Of a stretch of DNA of 64,000 nt, positions 39,571-50,276 are shown in pieces (the first letter of the stretch is position 1; each line of letters begins with the position of its first letter). This stretch comes from Allodiplogaster sudhausi. Taxonomy: Eukaryota > Nematoda > Chromadorea > Rhabditida > Diplogasteridae. The notes under the pieces were generated by a model. That model did not search any database. It was not told where the DNA came from and saw only the letters and a program-made list of their open reading frames with translations. The DNA is taken from positions 3,557,501-3,621,500 of the forward strand of contig CALZFC010000001.1 of the NCBI GenBank assembly GCA_945643635.1. The letters are read 5' to 3'. Both the position numbers and the translations under genes were made by a program.

Positions 39571-40115
39571 TCACCCAAATAATCCCATGAGATTATTGAG
39601 GATGGATTGGCCACCACCGCCAAGAAGTCCGCCAGCCTGCCGTGCGGGTGCGCCAGCGCCGCCAAGCAGCCCCATCAAGCCGCCCAAGCCCTGCGGTCTA
39701 GCGGGAGGTCTAGCGGCAGGTCTGCCGCCCAAAAGTGGACCTAAATTATTTATGTAAATTTTTCTTTTATATAAAAATTATTTAAAAAAAAACTTGAAAT
39801 TTTTTAAATAAAAAATACAAGAGAAATTTATAACATTGAAATATTGAGACATAATAATAATACAGTTCATAAAAAAAATTAGGACAAAGACCGCAGTAGA
39901 CCTCGTGGCGGATTCGCTCCAACATAGGTCATCGACGTCTCTTTCGTCGTCTTCGTATTGTACGTTATCATGGTCGGCGAATTGGGTCGTCGTTGCGGGG
40001 GCCGAGGCTGCGGCCGGGGTGGCTGGTAGTAGCCATTCGGAGGATAGCCGTATTGCGAAAGCACCTCCGACCAGAACATGGCGAACACGAGAAGAACGCA
40101 AGGCCCAGATTGCAT
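39571..40115 (-). CDS. Secreted Pro/Gly-rich protein, 127 residues, two exons (copy A)
   Basis: Exon 1 (40,115-39,902) begins MQSGPCVLLVFAMFWSEVLS, a clear signal peptide, then a Tyr/Pro-rich part (QYGYPPNGYYQPPRPQP) and SPTMITYNTKTTKETSM. Exon 2 (39,740-39,571) is Gly/Leu-rich with LLGG motifs and ends QSILNNLMGLFG. Donor CGAG|GTCTAC and acceptor TTATTTAG|GTCC join in phase 1. AATAAA (plus 39,515-39,520 reversed) lies about 55 nt past the stop. It is probably extracellular (cuticle, glycocalyx or antimicrobial Gly-rich type); the function is unknown. A decayed tandem copy lies 1.0 kb upstream in gene direction (41.1-41.5 kb). Confidence 0.7.
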
Positions 40116-41094
40116 TATCCACTGGAAATATGAATAATAATGCCTAATTCTTATATACGGAAAGCTGATAGAACGTAAGCGACAGAATGTACAGAGCCAG
40201 TACTGCGTGTATGAAGTGCCTGGCGAGCACTTGTCGGAACGTTGGAAAAGTTTGGCGAGAAACGTCTTCTTGTTCGGCATACTATCACGCATGGTTGGAG
40301 AGTTGGCCTTGAATACTACTGCATAGGTGGCTTGCTTTCTTTCTCTTGTCTATAGTGGTCGGAGCTGTCTGTCAATATAGGTTAATCATACACTTTGCTC
40401 TTGCTCTCATGTCGGTGCCGTATTGAGAACTGACGACGACGACCTACAAAATTAATGAAATATCCTTGCGTTCCCCAAACCACTTCCTGTTTCGCAGATA
40501 CCACCCACCCCCTTCACCAATCTAAACAGCACAAGGAAGGTAATTCAGCCACTCTACATCATATATTTTGAGCATGAAATAGAATAAATAGACAGAACAC
40601 TGGATAGTACACAAACAAATGACTTCACGAAAGTCTGATTTTAAATTTTTTATTTCCGGGATGCAAGCGGATAGTCACTAAAAAGATATGTACATATGTA
40701 TGTACTTTTCATCTCCACATACATAAATATATGTACATATATGTACATGGATAAAAAGTGACATCTCGGACAGTGAGATCATGTTATTCAATTGGCACGG
40801 TAAAGAGCAACAACATTTTATACTGTCACGCTACTAATAGAAATACAAAGAGCACACAGAGAATTCGTTTATCAGAAAAGAATCCAAGCCTCCTAATGTA
40901 CAAGACAATTCAAATACGCGTATGCGAGCGTGAGTGATTGTTAGAAATTCTACTGAGATATGTATATATAATTCATTGGAGATTTGCTAGATGAGAAATG
41001 GTTTTGAAATCTAAACAAATGGTTTATAAAAAAAAAACTATTTTCATGCTAAAGAATGTGTTCGTTCTACAATTAGCACTCGATATCTCTTCTA

Positions 41095-41484
41095 TCAGCC
41101 AAACATGCCCATAACGTTTCTTAGCATTTCTGCTTGTCCACCGAGCATTCCGCCGGCAGGGCTAGCTTTCCTCATATTTTCTCCTGATTGTTAGAAGCAA
41201 AAATTGCTTTTACAAAATAGATTCCAGTTTATTTAGGGAAACTAAAAAGCGAGCGTGCAAAACGCGCTCACCCCTTGGCGGATTCGCGTTGAGGTAGCTG
41301 GCAGGGACGTCTCGGACATTGACCTTGTGTTGTATGTCATCATGCTCGGCGAGTACTGTGGCTGAGGCTGTGGCTGCTGGAAGCCGCCGCCCCAGCCGCC
41401 GCCATTATGCGGATAGCCACCGGTATAGCCCTACTGCGAAGGTCACTGCCGACAAAAGCATTGCAAACAAGAGCAGAGCAAAAG
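41095..41484 (-). pseudogene. Decayed tandem copy (copy B) of the Pro/Gly-rich secreted gene
   Basis: Exon 2 equivalent (41,183-41,095) still reads PAGGMLGGQAEMLRNVMGMF, G, stop, matching copy A's ILNNLMGLFG end. The exon 1 equivalent aligns base by base with copy A but has no start ATG. It has one extra base after LFAMLLSAV, a TAG where copy A has the Tyr of SQYGY, and a second indel before the conserved NANPPRG. Between these breaks the frame still shows GYTGGYPHNGGGWGG and SPSMMTYNT. Sequence homologous to copy A's upstream region (40,220-40,300) is found much farther away, at 42,935-43,015. This is because a dispersed repeat (41.56-42.67 kb) intervenes. Confidence 0.72.
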
Positions 41485-41559
41485 CTTTTGTAAGAGTGCA
41501 CTATCGTTGTCTGGAAATTTTATTATACTAATTTCAACAGCCGCGCCTTCATTCTCAAG

Positions 41560-42670
41560 AAAGTTCTGTCAGGGGTCCAGGAACTCGAAAAAAATTGTTC
41601 TGAGGTGTGCGGGAACTTTCCCGGACTTTTTATATGCTACAGCATGGAACCTCGGAGGTTTTCTTGACCGCTCCGGGAAAGATACCGGACCGATTTTGCT
41701 CAAATGTACCCAGCGCTCCGGGAAAGATCCCGCATCTTTGAAATCGTGAGAAATTGCGTGTAAAAGTGGAGGCGCCGACAAACCTACTCGAGATATGGTT
41801 TGTCTGGCCTCTCTCATTTCCTGGTTATCTATACTTTTCTCTCGCAGTCAAAGCAATTTCCATGAAATAACGCTCACCGACACCCGAACCCATGTCGCTT
41901 TTAGGTCCGGGGGATTTTTTTCTAGACATCTTTATTTCTTTCTTTGTTTCTTAGTTTGTTTCCTACTTACTTTATCTCTTTCCTTCTTACTTTGTTTCTT
42001 ATTGTCTATCTTTCTTTTTTCCTACTATCTTTCTTACTTTATTTCATACTTATTTTCTTTCCTTCCTTCTTACTTTACTTCTTACTTTCTAACTTACCTA
42101 TTCTTACTTACTTTCTGTCTTTCTTTCTTCCTTTCTTTCCTTATTTCATACTTTGCCTCCTACTTTCATCCTTGCTTTCTTTCTTTCAAACTTTCTTTCT
42201 TACGTCTTTCCAGAAAGCATGAATTCCAACGAAAAAGTTGCTCCTTTGTTCTCAAGAACTATATGTTTTCTCACTTAATTTTTTAGAGAATTCATCCGGT
42301 TCTCCGTCGAATGATTATTAATACAGCTGGAGAAAAGCGATGCAATTTGAGCCAAAAAAATGCAAATAAAAAGTCAAGTCGTCATTGTTACAAGTTAAAA
42401 TGGTCTTTTCTTTTCTATGGAAAGTTTGACCTTCTTTGCAATGCAGCTTACGACGAAATTCTAATTTGAAAATGTATTTCAAAGTAATAAAATATACGAA
42501 TAAATATCTTCATGCAAAAGGAACGTAATTTTAGTGCGCATGACACACTGTTTTCTGCTGGAATTTTCCCGCACCACTCAAGATTTTCTCCAGGAACTTT
42601 CCGGGACCGGTGCGGGAATTCTGAAAGTTCCCGCACCGCTCCCGGAACTTTTACCATAGAATGAAATCGC
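41560..42670. repeat. Dispersed repeat with inverted GGTGCGGGAACTTTC-type ends, copy 1
   Basis: The left end carries AGGTGTGCGGGAACTTTCCC and several CTCCGGGAAAGAT motifs. The right end carries the inverse, GAAAGTTCCCGCACCGCTCC. The middle is a TTTC/TACT microsatellite (about 41,935-42,205). A second copy, 45,245-45,865, matches over the left (GGAGGCGCYGACAAACCTAC), middle and right parts. It is probably a non-autonomous DNA transposon. No coding capacity was seen. Confidence 0.65.
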
Positions 42671-43616
42671 GGCAGCTGTCTTAGAATTCGAGCACAAAGT
42701 GCGCAATATAGAATTAATTTATTCATGACGAAACCGTAATATTCTCAATGAGAGAAGTGATCGTTCGAAAAAAGAGCATGGGTCTCGACAACGTATGTAT
42801 GCTGCAGTTAGTCCGAAATTCGACTACATAATTAGGAGAAGTTGGGGAAGCATCAAACTGAATGTTCTGGTCTAGGCGAGACAACCATTTACATATGCGT
42901 GTGTGTGTGAACTGGCTGGCTAATAACATTGTCGGAAGGAGAAAGAAAACGTTTGGCGAGAGACGGACGTCTTCCTGTTCGGCATACCATTACGCATGTT
43001 TCGAGTGCGTTGGCTTTGAAAACAACGCTTTTGCTTCATTTGCTCTTTCCGTTTGTGTCATTCACATTGTGGCTCTCCTTTTCATTACATTCTACCATGT
43101 CAACATACACGTTGTTTCCATCAGCTGCACATTCAAGAAGACAAGAATACTTTCTCATCATTACCTTTAAGCGATTTTTATATACATACATATATAAATA
43201 GAAATATTCCACAGCTACGGAGTTTCTTAAGCTGTGCAATGTTGGCAATCTTCCGGACAAAACCTCTTTTTCCACCACTGGTTAAAAAAATGCATGACAA
43301 GTACATATTTTTGTGACTCACCGCGGCCTTCTCCACTTTACTGCAGGCAGGCGTTCTATCAGTTTCAGAGCAATTAAGAAATATATCAATGGAGCTCGAG
43401 CAGTGTATTGTTAATATCGGACTCAATAATGTTGAGCGGAACTGTTCGTTCCCGTTCAAACGATGTAGACGTTTCTATCGGCAACGTTGAAGTCTGCTCA
43501 TCTGAAATATCGGGAAGAAGTTGATATGTATGTTTTAACTTATAGATATTTTTCAAAATTTATCAATGCAAACGCACTAATAGAGCAACTGTGTATGAGT
43601 TTTCCTTTTTTTTTTT

Positions 43617-46600
43617 TTAAAGAAAATGAAAGCTATTGGTAGTTTCATAATATGCAACGGTCGACTGACTCGGTGCGAGCACGCAGCGAAGACTCTCGAC
43701 CATGGCGCCGTCGTCGACTTGCCTCCAATTCGCCTCTGCGTCACATGCCAAACTAGAATTCGCGTCTAATCCTTTGGCCGTCATCCACGAAGATGTTGAA
43801 TTGAAGAAATACAACTCGCCGCCAAAGTGACTCGTCTCCTTCAACAAAGAGAATCAATGAATAACTCATCCAATTTTTCCAAATAAAAAAAACAAATCTC
43901 TCACAAGGCAATCGCAATTTGTTTACTTACATATAAGCAAACAAAAAACAGAATCGCCGACTGCTGACATATGGATCGAAGCAGTTAACAGTGACAAAGC
44001 TGCAGTTCGCGACGATACGATGATCGAGTGTCGTCGCACCATCCTCACCGACCACCTTGAAGCGGACGTCGACATTTGGACAGGTTATGCACATTTCTGC
44101 AAACTTGTGGATCGGAAATTTAAAAACACTAATAATAAAGTAAATTAATATATTGACGATATTCATTGCAAAATTTACAAAAAGAATATCCTTGAATTAC
44201 TTTTTATGTACGTAAATTATGGCAAAAAAAAAATAACAATGACTTTTTGTTGTGGTCGGTGGCGGAGTGGTGGTCGTGGAGAAAGTGGTCGCTGTAGAAG
44301 TGCTTGGAATCGTCGTAGCTGTGCTCGCCGTGATGCCTGTGGTGCTTCTTCTCATCACAGTGTGTGGTGCCTCGGACGACTCAAAGAAGTCTGTGGTCAT
44401 GGAGAATGCTGACGTCATCTTGGCAGGCGATGTTGTCGCCACGCGAGCAGTCGTTGTAGTCGTAGTCGTGACTAAACTAGTATTTAATTATTTGTCAATG
44501 AAATTCAGTTCCTCTCGTTGTCAGAATTGATGATGGCCTGTAATAAGGCAATAAAAGTTTTTAAAGGTTTTTATAGTATTTTTTGTTTTGACTCACTTGA
44601 ATATGCGCAATTGAAGATGTATCAAAATAAGTGTAATCGCAACTTATGTGTAACAAATGTTTGTAATGCTTTCTGACTCTGACGAGCGTAGCATTGGAAT
44701 TGGTTGATCAGAGAGTCATCGATTTTCCACTCGCCCGCTTCATTGCAGATGATCATCATGCTGGTCTGCGTCTCATTCGACAGGATGCGCCCCGTTCCGT
44801 CAAAGCTCAGCACTGCTGTTTCTCCCTCAAAATTTACTCTCTAAAATGAGCAAACACTTTTCCATACTTTTATCTCATTTCAAAAGTTTTTGTGCAATTC
44901 TGCCATGTCTCTTCATTTGTTGGCAATGGGGGGAAGGTGAGATAGAGAGCAAAGACTAGCCTGGCGGGCTCGGCAAGTGATAAGAACCCGGCTGCAAGGC
45001 TCTTCATAGAGAACGAAGTATTCAATTAAAGTGACGGCGATGGACTCGCCTGGCGACGAAGCCAACTTTACATTCCGACAGCTGCCACAATTTCTAAGCC
45101 ATCTGAAAACCTAGAGATGAACACTCAACAGTCAGAGCTCCTCGTCTTCTTTAAGCGCTCATAATGCTGACGATAACCGCTGAACAATTTCAGCATTAAC
45201 GTAATTACATATGTATATTAGCAGACTACTTTCTACCTATGATATACCGCTACATCCTCAAGAAATTTCGTTCAGGGGTTCCACAGCAATAAAAAAAAAT
45301 TATTCCGACGATGAGGGGTTTCCCGGACTTTTAATATCCGATAAAATGGAACCACTGATGTTTTCTTTACTGCTTCATGAAAGATACCGGAGCTAATGTG
45401 CTCAAATGCGCCCAGCCCTTCCAGAAAAATCCCGTACATTTGGAAGAGCGAGAAATAGTGTGCAAAAGTGGAGGCGCTGACAAGCCTACTCTCCATATGG
45501 TTTGTCTCGCCACTCTCAATTCTAAGTTATCTTTATACTTTGCTTCTTATTTGCTTACTTTCTTTATTCTTACTTACTTTCTGTCTTTTTCCCATGGAAA
45601 ATGCGATATTCTTTGTAATGGAGGTGGAAGAAGAGCTTGCGACGAAATTCCATTTAGTAAATAAAAACCAAAGTAATGAAATATGCAAACAAACATTTTC
45701 ATAAAAAAGTAATCTTAGTGCAATCGATGCACTTGGCACACTTGTTTTTCCAGGAACTATCCAGCACCACTCAAGATTTTTTTCTAGGAAGTTTCCAGGA
45801 CCGGTGCGAGAATTCTGAAAGTTCCCGCACCGTTCCCAGAACATATTCGATAGATTAAAGGCGCGGCTGAGGTTGAAGTGTACCTCAGAGCAGCTGTAGT
45901 TGTTTCCTCCACATGTGCCATTTCTTCACCCGACAGTTCTGTCGCGGCCATTGTGGCTGACTCTGCAAAACAGCGATTTTGAGTAATTAACATTAACATT
46001 CGACGAATCTACTGTAAGATTTACAGATTTATTTCAGCTAAATTCCTTTTTCATGTGTTTAAAAAAATGCTTTCAAAGAAAATATTCCAACTTGGATAAG
46101 CGAAGCACTGAAAATGCGTGAAGATGATTCCATCTACTGGCCACTCGCCCTTATCATTACACGTGATCATCGTCTCAGCCATTGTCACATTCGCCACGCT
46201 CTGCCCCGTTCCAATGAAGGTAATCACAGCTGTTTCTCCCTGAACATATTAAATTAATGTCGAAATATTAGACATACTAATTAGGATATATTCATTTTAA
46301 TAAATATGTTGCAAATCAAGTCTTGCACCGAACCAAGAGATGAAATAGAAAATTGTATGCAAAATGAGAAGAGAAGCTTGCCAGGCGGGCTTGACAGAGG
46401 AGATGAACTCGACGACAGTCTCCCACCCGTAGATAGTCTGAGCCCTTGTAGGGGAAGTAATAGTATGCGGAGGCTACGGCTGTGGACTCGAATGGCGAAG
46501 ATGCCAACACCAAGTTCGGGCAGCGTCCACAGAGGCCGTCTTAGAAAAAGAAACATTTCCGGGTTTGTGGTATTACATGCAGTTTTAATTCATCCTACTA

Positions 46601-47364
46601 TGAGACTCCATTGAGGAATTTGAGTGATATACATACATACCTTTTGGAATTTCGCAAAAAAGTGCAATTTTAAATATACACAAATACTTAAATTTAATTT
46701 ACGTACACCGCCGTGGGATGTTGAGAGAGATATCCAGATACGCGTCGTCGTACTCCCAAAACTGCACAGGAAGGCTAATTAGCAGGATTATTTTTCTTAG
46801 GTGCACCTCGCTTTATTTGCTAATTCAACCACGCACTTTCTCTTTTTCAGCACCCTAATTTGTTAATTCGACTCTGTATGATGCATTTTCCGGAAACACA
46901 CCTTATATCCGCTATGTTTCTAGGCTTTCAATTATAACAAAAAAAAAAATATTTTTAACAAGACGCATCTTCGAAAAGTGAATATAAGGAAAGCGATGTA
47001 CAAGAAAATCAACCCTGTCAAATGGTACAAAATGAATGGAGAAGAAGCAACCGCTAAACAACATGAGGCAATACACAATGGGATAACACTATACAATGGG
47101 ATGAGTGGGCGCATGGGTTCTAGAAAGGGACCGTCCAACAACAGGACTACTGCCCTCAACATCGAAATCCCGTTTGGACAATGGACGATATATGAACACA
47201 ACTACGCAAAGCTCAAGGCTGAAATTCGAAAGGTAGCTACGCGAGTATTATATATGTATATGTATTCATAAATGAAAGCTGACATTTAATGCTTGGCCCG
47301 AGTCCAAGAGCTCTGCAAGAAGGGCGACCATCAAGGCCACCGCCCTCCATCCTCCTTGCGCCAT
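43617..47364 (-). CDS. Secreted protein with three C6 domains and a Thr-rich mucin-like linker
   Basis: Ten exons join perfectly in frame to 457 residues: 47364-47284, 46761-46707, 46539-46382, 46239-46092, 45962-45884, 45093-44961, 44825-44684, 44471-44244, 44096-43969, 43838-43617. Exon 1 is a signal peptide (MAQGGWRAVALMVALLAELL). Each C6 domain is split over two exons and shows six cysteines. The first half has CxxC then C...C: CGRCPNLVL...C..VHLLC; CGSCRNVKL...C..VLITC; CITCPNVDV...C..VTVNC. The second half has GETAV(I/L)(S/T)F...GTG, (I/L)xCN/D, GEW(x)(V/I)D and FQC. Exon 5 is a short linker and exon 8 is Thr/Ser-rich, probably O-glycosylated. C6 (Pfam C6) is an extracellular nematode domain of unknown function. 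Introns 3 and 6, at homologous points in domains 1 and 2, start with GC instead of GT. I infer a surface or cuticle-associated role. Confidence 0.85.
45245..45865. repeat. Dispersed repeat, copy 2, inside a C6-gene intron
   Basis: Shares with copy 1 the left block (TCAGGGGTTCC, TTTCCCGGACTTTTAATAT, AAAGTGGAGGCGCTGACAAG), the short TTACTTACTTTCTGTC remnant of the microsatellite, and the right block (AGGACCGGTGCGAGAATTCT, GAAAGTTCCCGCACCGTTCC). It is shorter because the central microsatellite is contracted. It lies in the intron between exons 5 and 6 of the minus-strand C6 gene. Confidence 0.65.
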
Positions 47365-49175
47365 TCGGCCGATCTCTTTTCTGCGAATCGCCGTAGCGTT
47401 TCCTGCCACGATCTCTTCCCAGACAGAGACTCCGGGATACTGTAAGAACACAGAGAAGTGAAATAGCAATGAGTATCCGTACGTCGTAAGAACAAAAAAG
47501 GTAGTAGATAGCAGATTCTTTGAGCGGATAGTGTTAATATTTTCACATGTTTACTGCAACTGCGGTGAGGATTCGAGTGAATAGTTTGTGTCAATAGAAT
47601 ACTCTTCTACCATTGTTTTGTTAGAATCGTATAGTGTAAAAACACACTCAACGTATAACTGTATAGAGATATCTATGTATACTGTAAAGTTTGAACAAGA
47701 AGAAATTAACGTTACTGAAAAATGCAAAAATTGAGCATGAGAGGCACAACAAAGACAAAAAATATTTCGAAGCTGGCCCACTCTGGTCAGTAAATGAGAG
47801 AGTGAGAAAGAAAGAGAGTAAGAGAGTGAGAGAGAATGAGAGGTTGATTGTCAGGAGACATTTGAAAAGAAAGAGAGAGAGAGGGGGGGAAAGAGAGTGA
47901 GAGGCAAAGTGAGAAAGAGATTGCTAAAAAGAGGAAATATGTAGTGAGAGAGAGAGGAGGAGGAGCGTCTTTAGAACAACCAAAAAGAAAAAAGTAGATT
48001 GGCGTAGCGGGAATATACTGAAGAGAAGTTGGCTGGATTCCTAAAAAATAAATGCTAGAATTTGAAGTGAATCGTACTGCAAGTGAAGAAACCTTAATAC
48101 ACGAAAAAGTGACTTTGAATAACTTAAAGAAGACAGCTGCTCAGCGTTTCGAGCAGCAGCATCGATTCAATTTCTCACCAATGTGATGGCCGCGACATAC
48201 ATATATGCTGTTTACTTTTTTGGACTGAGACGTCCTAAAGAAAACGCGACTGCAACACAAGGAAATGTCGAAATCAAAATATTAATTCTCGCGCTACGTG
48301 CATAGATTAGTATAATCCATGGATTAGTCCGTAAATTAGTAAAACATCAGATGGTCCCAAACTACTGGGGACAAAATGCTGTGCAGTTGTCACCATATGA
48401 AGAACACTGATCTTTAAATGTCTCAAAAACCACTGTTCTTTCGTTCTCTTCCTTCTTCTCTCTCACTCTCTCTCTCTCTCTTTCTTTCTCGCACTCTCTC
48501 ATACGTTCCATTCTCTCGTTACTACTAATTGCCACTGTTCAGCTGCCTATTATCTCGCTCGCCTATCCGCCTTATGATGCTCACTCTTCAAATGTTCTCT
48601 TGTATTTCAATATCCCTTCAACTCGTTCGGATCCGGATCAATTGGCTAATCGGTCTCGATGCTCCCGACTTGCCGAGGAAGGGAACGAAATGGGAGAGCG
48701 AGATACACTCTGCTCTTCTCACACACACAACACAACTCAGACAGATGCTTCCAAGGCAGGGTGCAGAGAATCTGGCTGATGTGAGAACGTTCAAAGCTAG
48801 AATTATTCTTAAACGAAAAATTCGAATTACTGCTAAAAGTATATGTACTTGTTATGCAAATTTGTATTAGGACGAATGATTTGGACATAGCAATTCTTGT
48901 AAAAGTGCAAAAAGCTCATGCATGATTGAGAGAGTATTAAGAAAAATTCAGATAGAGTACTGTAGAGCTTCGACTTCTATGACTGGAACATATCCCTTGC
49001 AACACTACATAGGAGTATGCAAAAAAAGAAAATGAATTGAAGACGGATGTTGGTTATGAGAGCATTGCGGCGATCGGTGGTGCTGAAAGAGAACTTTCCG
49101 ACGACGACGATGGTTTTAAATTAAATTGATCTTGATACGTGAAATTACTTTATTGAATAATAATGTTGAACAATA
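47365..49175. other. Spacer upstream of the C6 gene, no recognised gene
   Basis: Contains the C6 gene's presumed 5' region, GA tracts (47,795-47,960) and a block at 48,310-48,375 (AAACTACTGGGGACAAAATG) that recurs at 39,365-39,420 (AAACTACTGGGGACAAAACG). A reading frame at 48,529-48,870 lacks any recognisable domain. Confidence 0.5.
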
Positions 49176-49271
49176 ATGTCTTCTGAAGCCTGGGCCGCCA
49201 TCTACTTCTCCGTCCTGTTCACTGGACTGTTGATCGGCTTCCTGTTCATTTGCCACTTTACTATTTATTGA
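49176..49271 (+). CDS. Candidate 31-residue single-span membrane micropeptide
   Basis: ATG 49,176 to TGA 49,269-49,271. The peptide begins MSSEAWAA, has one hydrophobic span (about residues 9-28, IYFSVLFTGLLIGFLFI) and ends CHFTIY. Codons are strongly C-ended (GCC, ATC, TAC, TTC, GTC), like the real exons here and unlike the AT-rich surroundings. AATAAA overlaps the stop codon. The size and layout recall SERCA-regulating peptides (sarcolamban, sarcolipin, phospholamban) only in general shape; no family motif is identified. A short upstream reading frame (ATG 49,162) overlaps it. It could instead be the last exon of a longer plus-strand gene, although no acceptor is seen just upstream. Confidence 0.42.
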   Translation: MSSEAWAAIYFSVLFTGLLIGFLFICHFTIY

Positions 49272-49722
49272 ATAAAACCTATTCTGTTGCATTTTACCTC
49301 ATAATGTTGGGCGGTACTGTTGAAAAAGAGAGGGAGAGAGAGACTGAAAGTGGACAATATAGATAAATTATAACAATAATGAAATGGCTAATTTGTTGAC
49401 CTATTTTTCACACAATATTTAAAATAGAATTTAAAGGATCACGAAAAACGAGAGAAATAAATAAGCTGGTGCAACGATTGCTTTCTTTAAAAAAATCTTC
49501 TCGATTTGTGTATCATAAAAAAGGAAAAAAATATGAATGAAACAGATGTGTATAAACAAAGAAGATGATAAATCTTTCTCTGGTCTTGACACGAATACTG
49601 TCGTGGTTCCTCTGAAGCGGTGAGAGACAGATGGTCAGGTTAGTAGAGAGTAAGAGAGCCAGACTACTAAAGAGAGGGTCAGATAAATAGAGTAGAGATA
49701 TTGAAGAAGATCAAAGCCTCTT

Positions 49723-50232
49723 TTAATTGCCGCCACGCATCTCGAGGCATGCGAACGTGCTCTCCATTTTTGTCAGGTGTTGCTTGAAGGCGCTGCCAGA
49801 AGCCTAGAACTAGGAAAGAGAGAGAGAGAAGGGGGGGGGGGAGAAGGGTAGAGGGAGAGAGAGAAGGGAGAAGGAGAGAGACAAAGAAGGAGACAGAGCA
49901 AGAGAGAAAGAGAGATAGGGATAGATAGAGGATAGAGATGACACCCACTCGTAGATCTTTCTCAGCCATGTCCATGTCTTCTTCGACTGCTCTGAGGCGT
50001 CGCGCAGCTCGTGCCAGCCTCTCCGGCAACGAGAGCATCGACGCGTCACACGCGTCATCGAGACGCGTTGGTGATGATTCACGGGGGCGTGAGAGGACTA
50101 ATTGAATTTCAATTCCATAGCGAAGTCCAGTTCCTTTCCGCCGTCAACTATGTCTTCTAATCGTGCATTTTCTGTACCATCTTGATTTTTGTTTTATTTA
50201 CTTTTTCATATTTCCTATCGTATTTCATGCTA

Positions 50233-50276
<44 letters not shown>

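Noticed and set aside
46932..47271. Opposing ~90-codon frames upstream of the C6 exons
   Set aside because: Lie inside the frame-confirmed intron 1 of the C6 gene, no domain.
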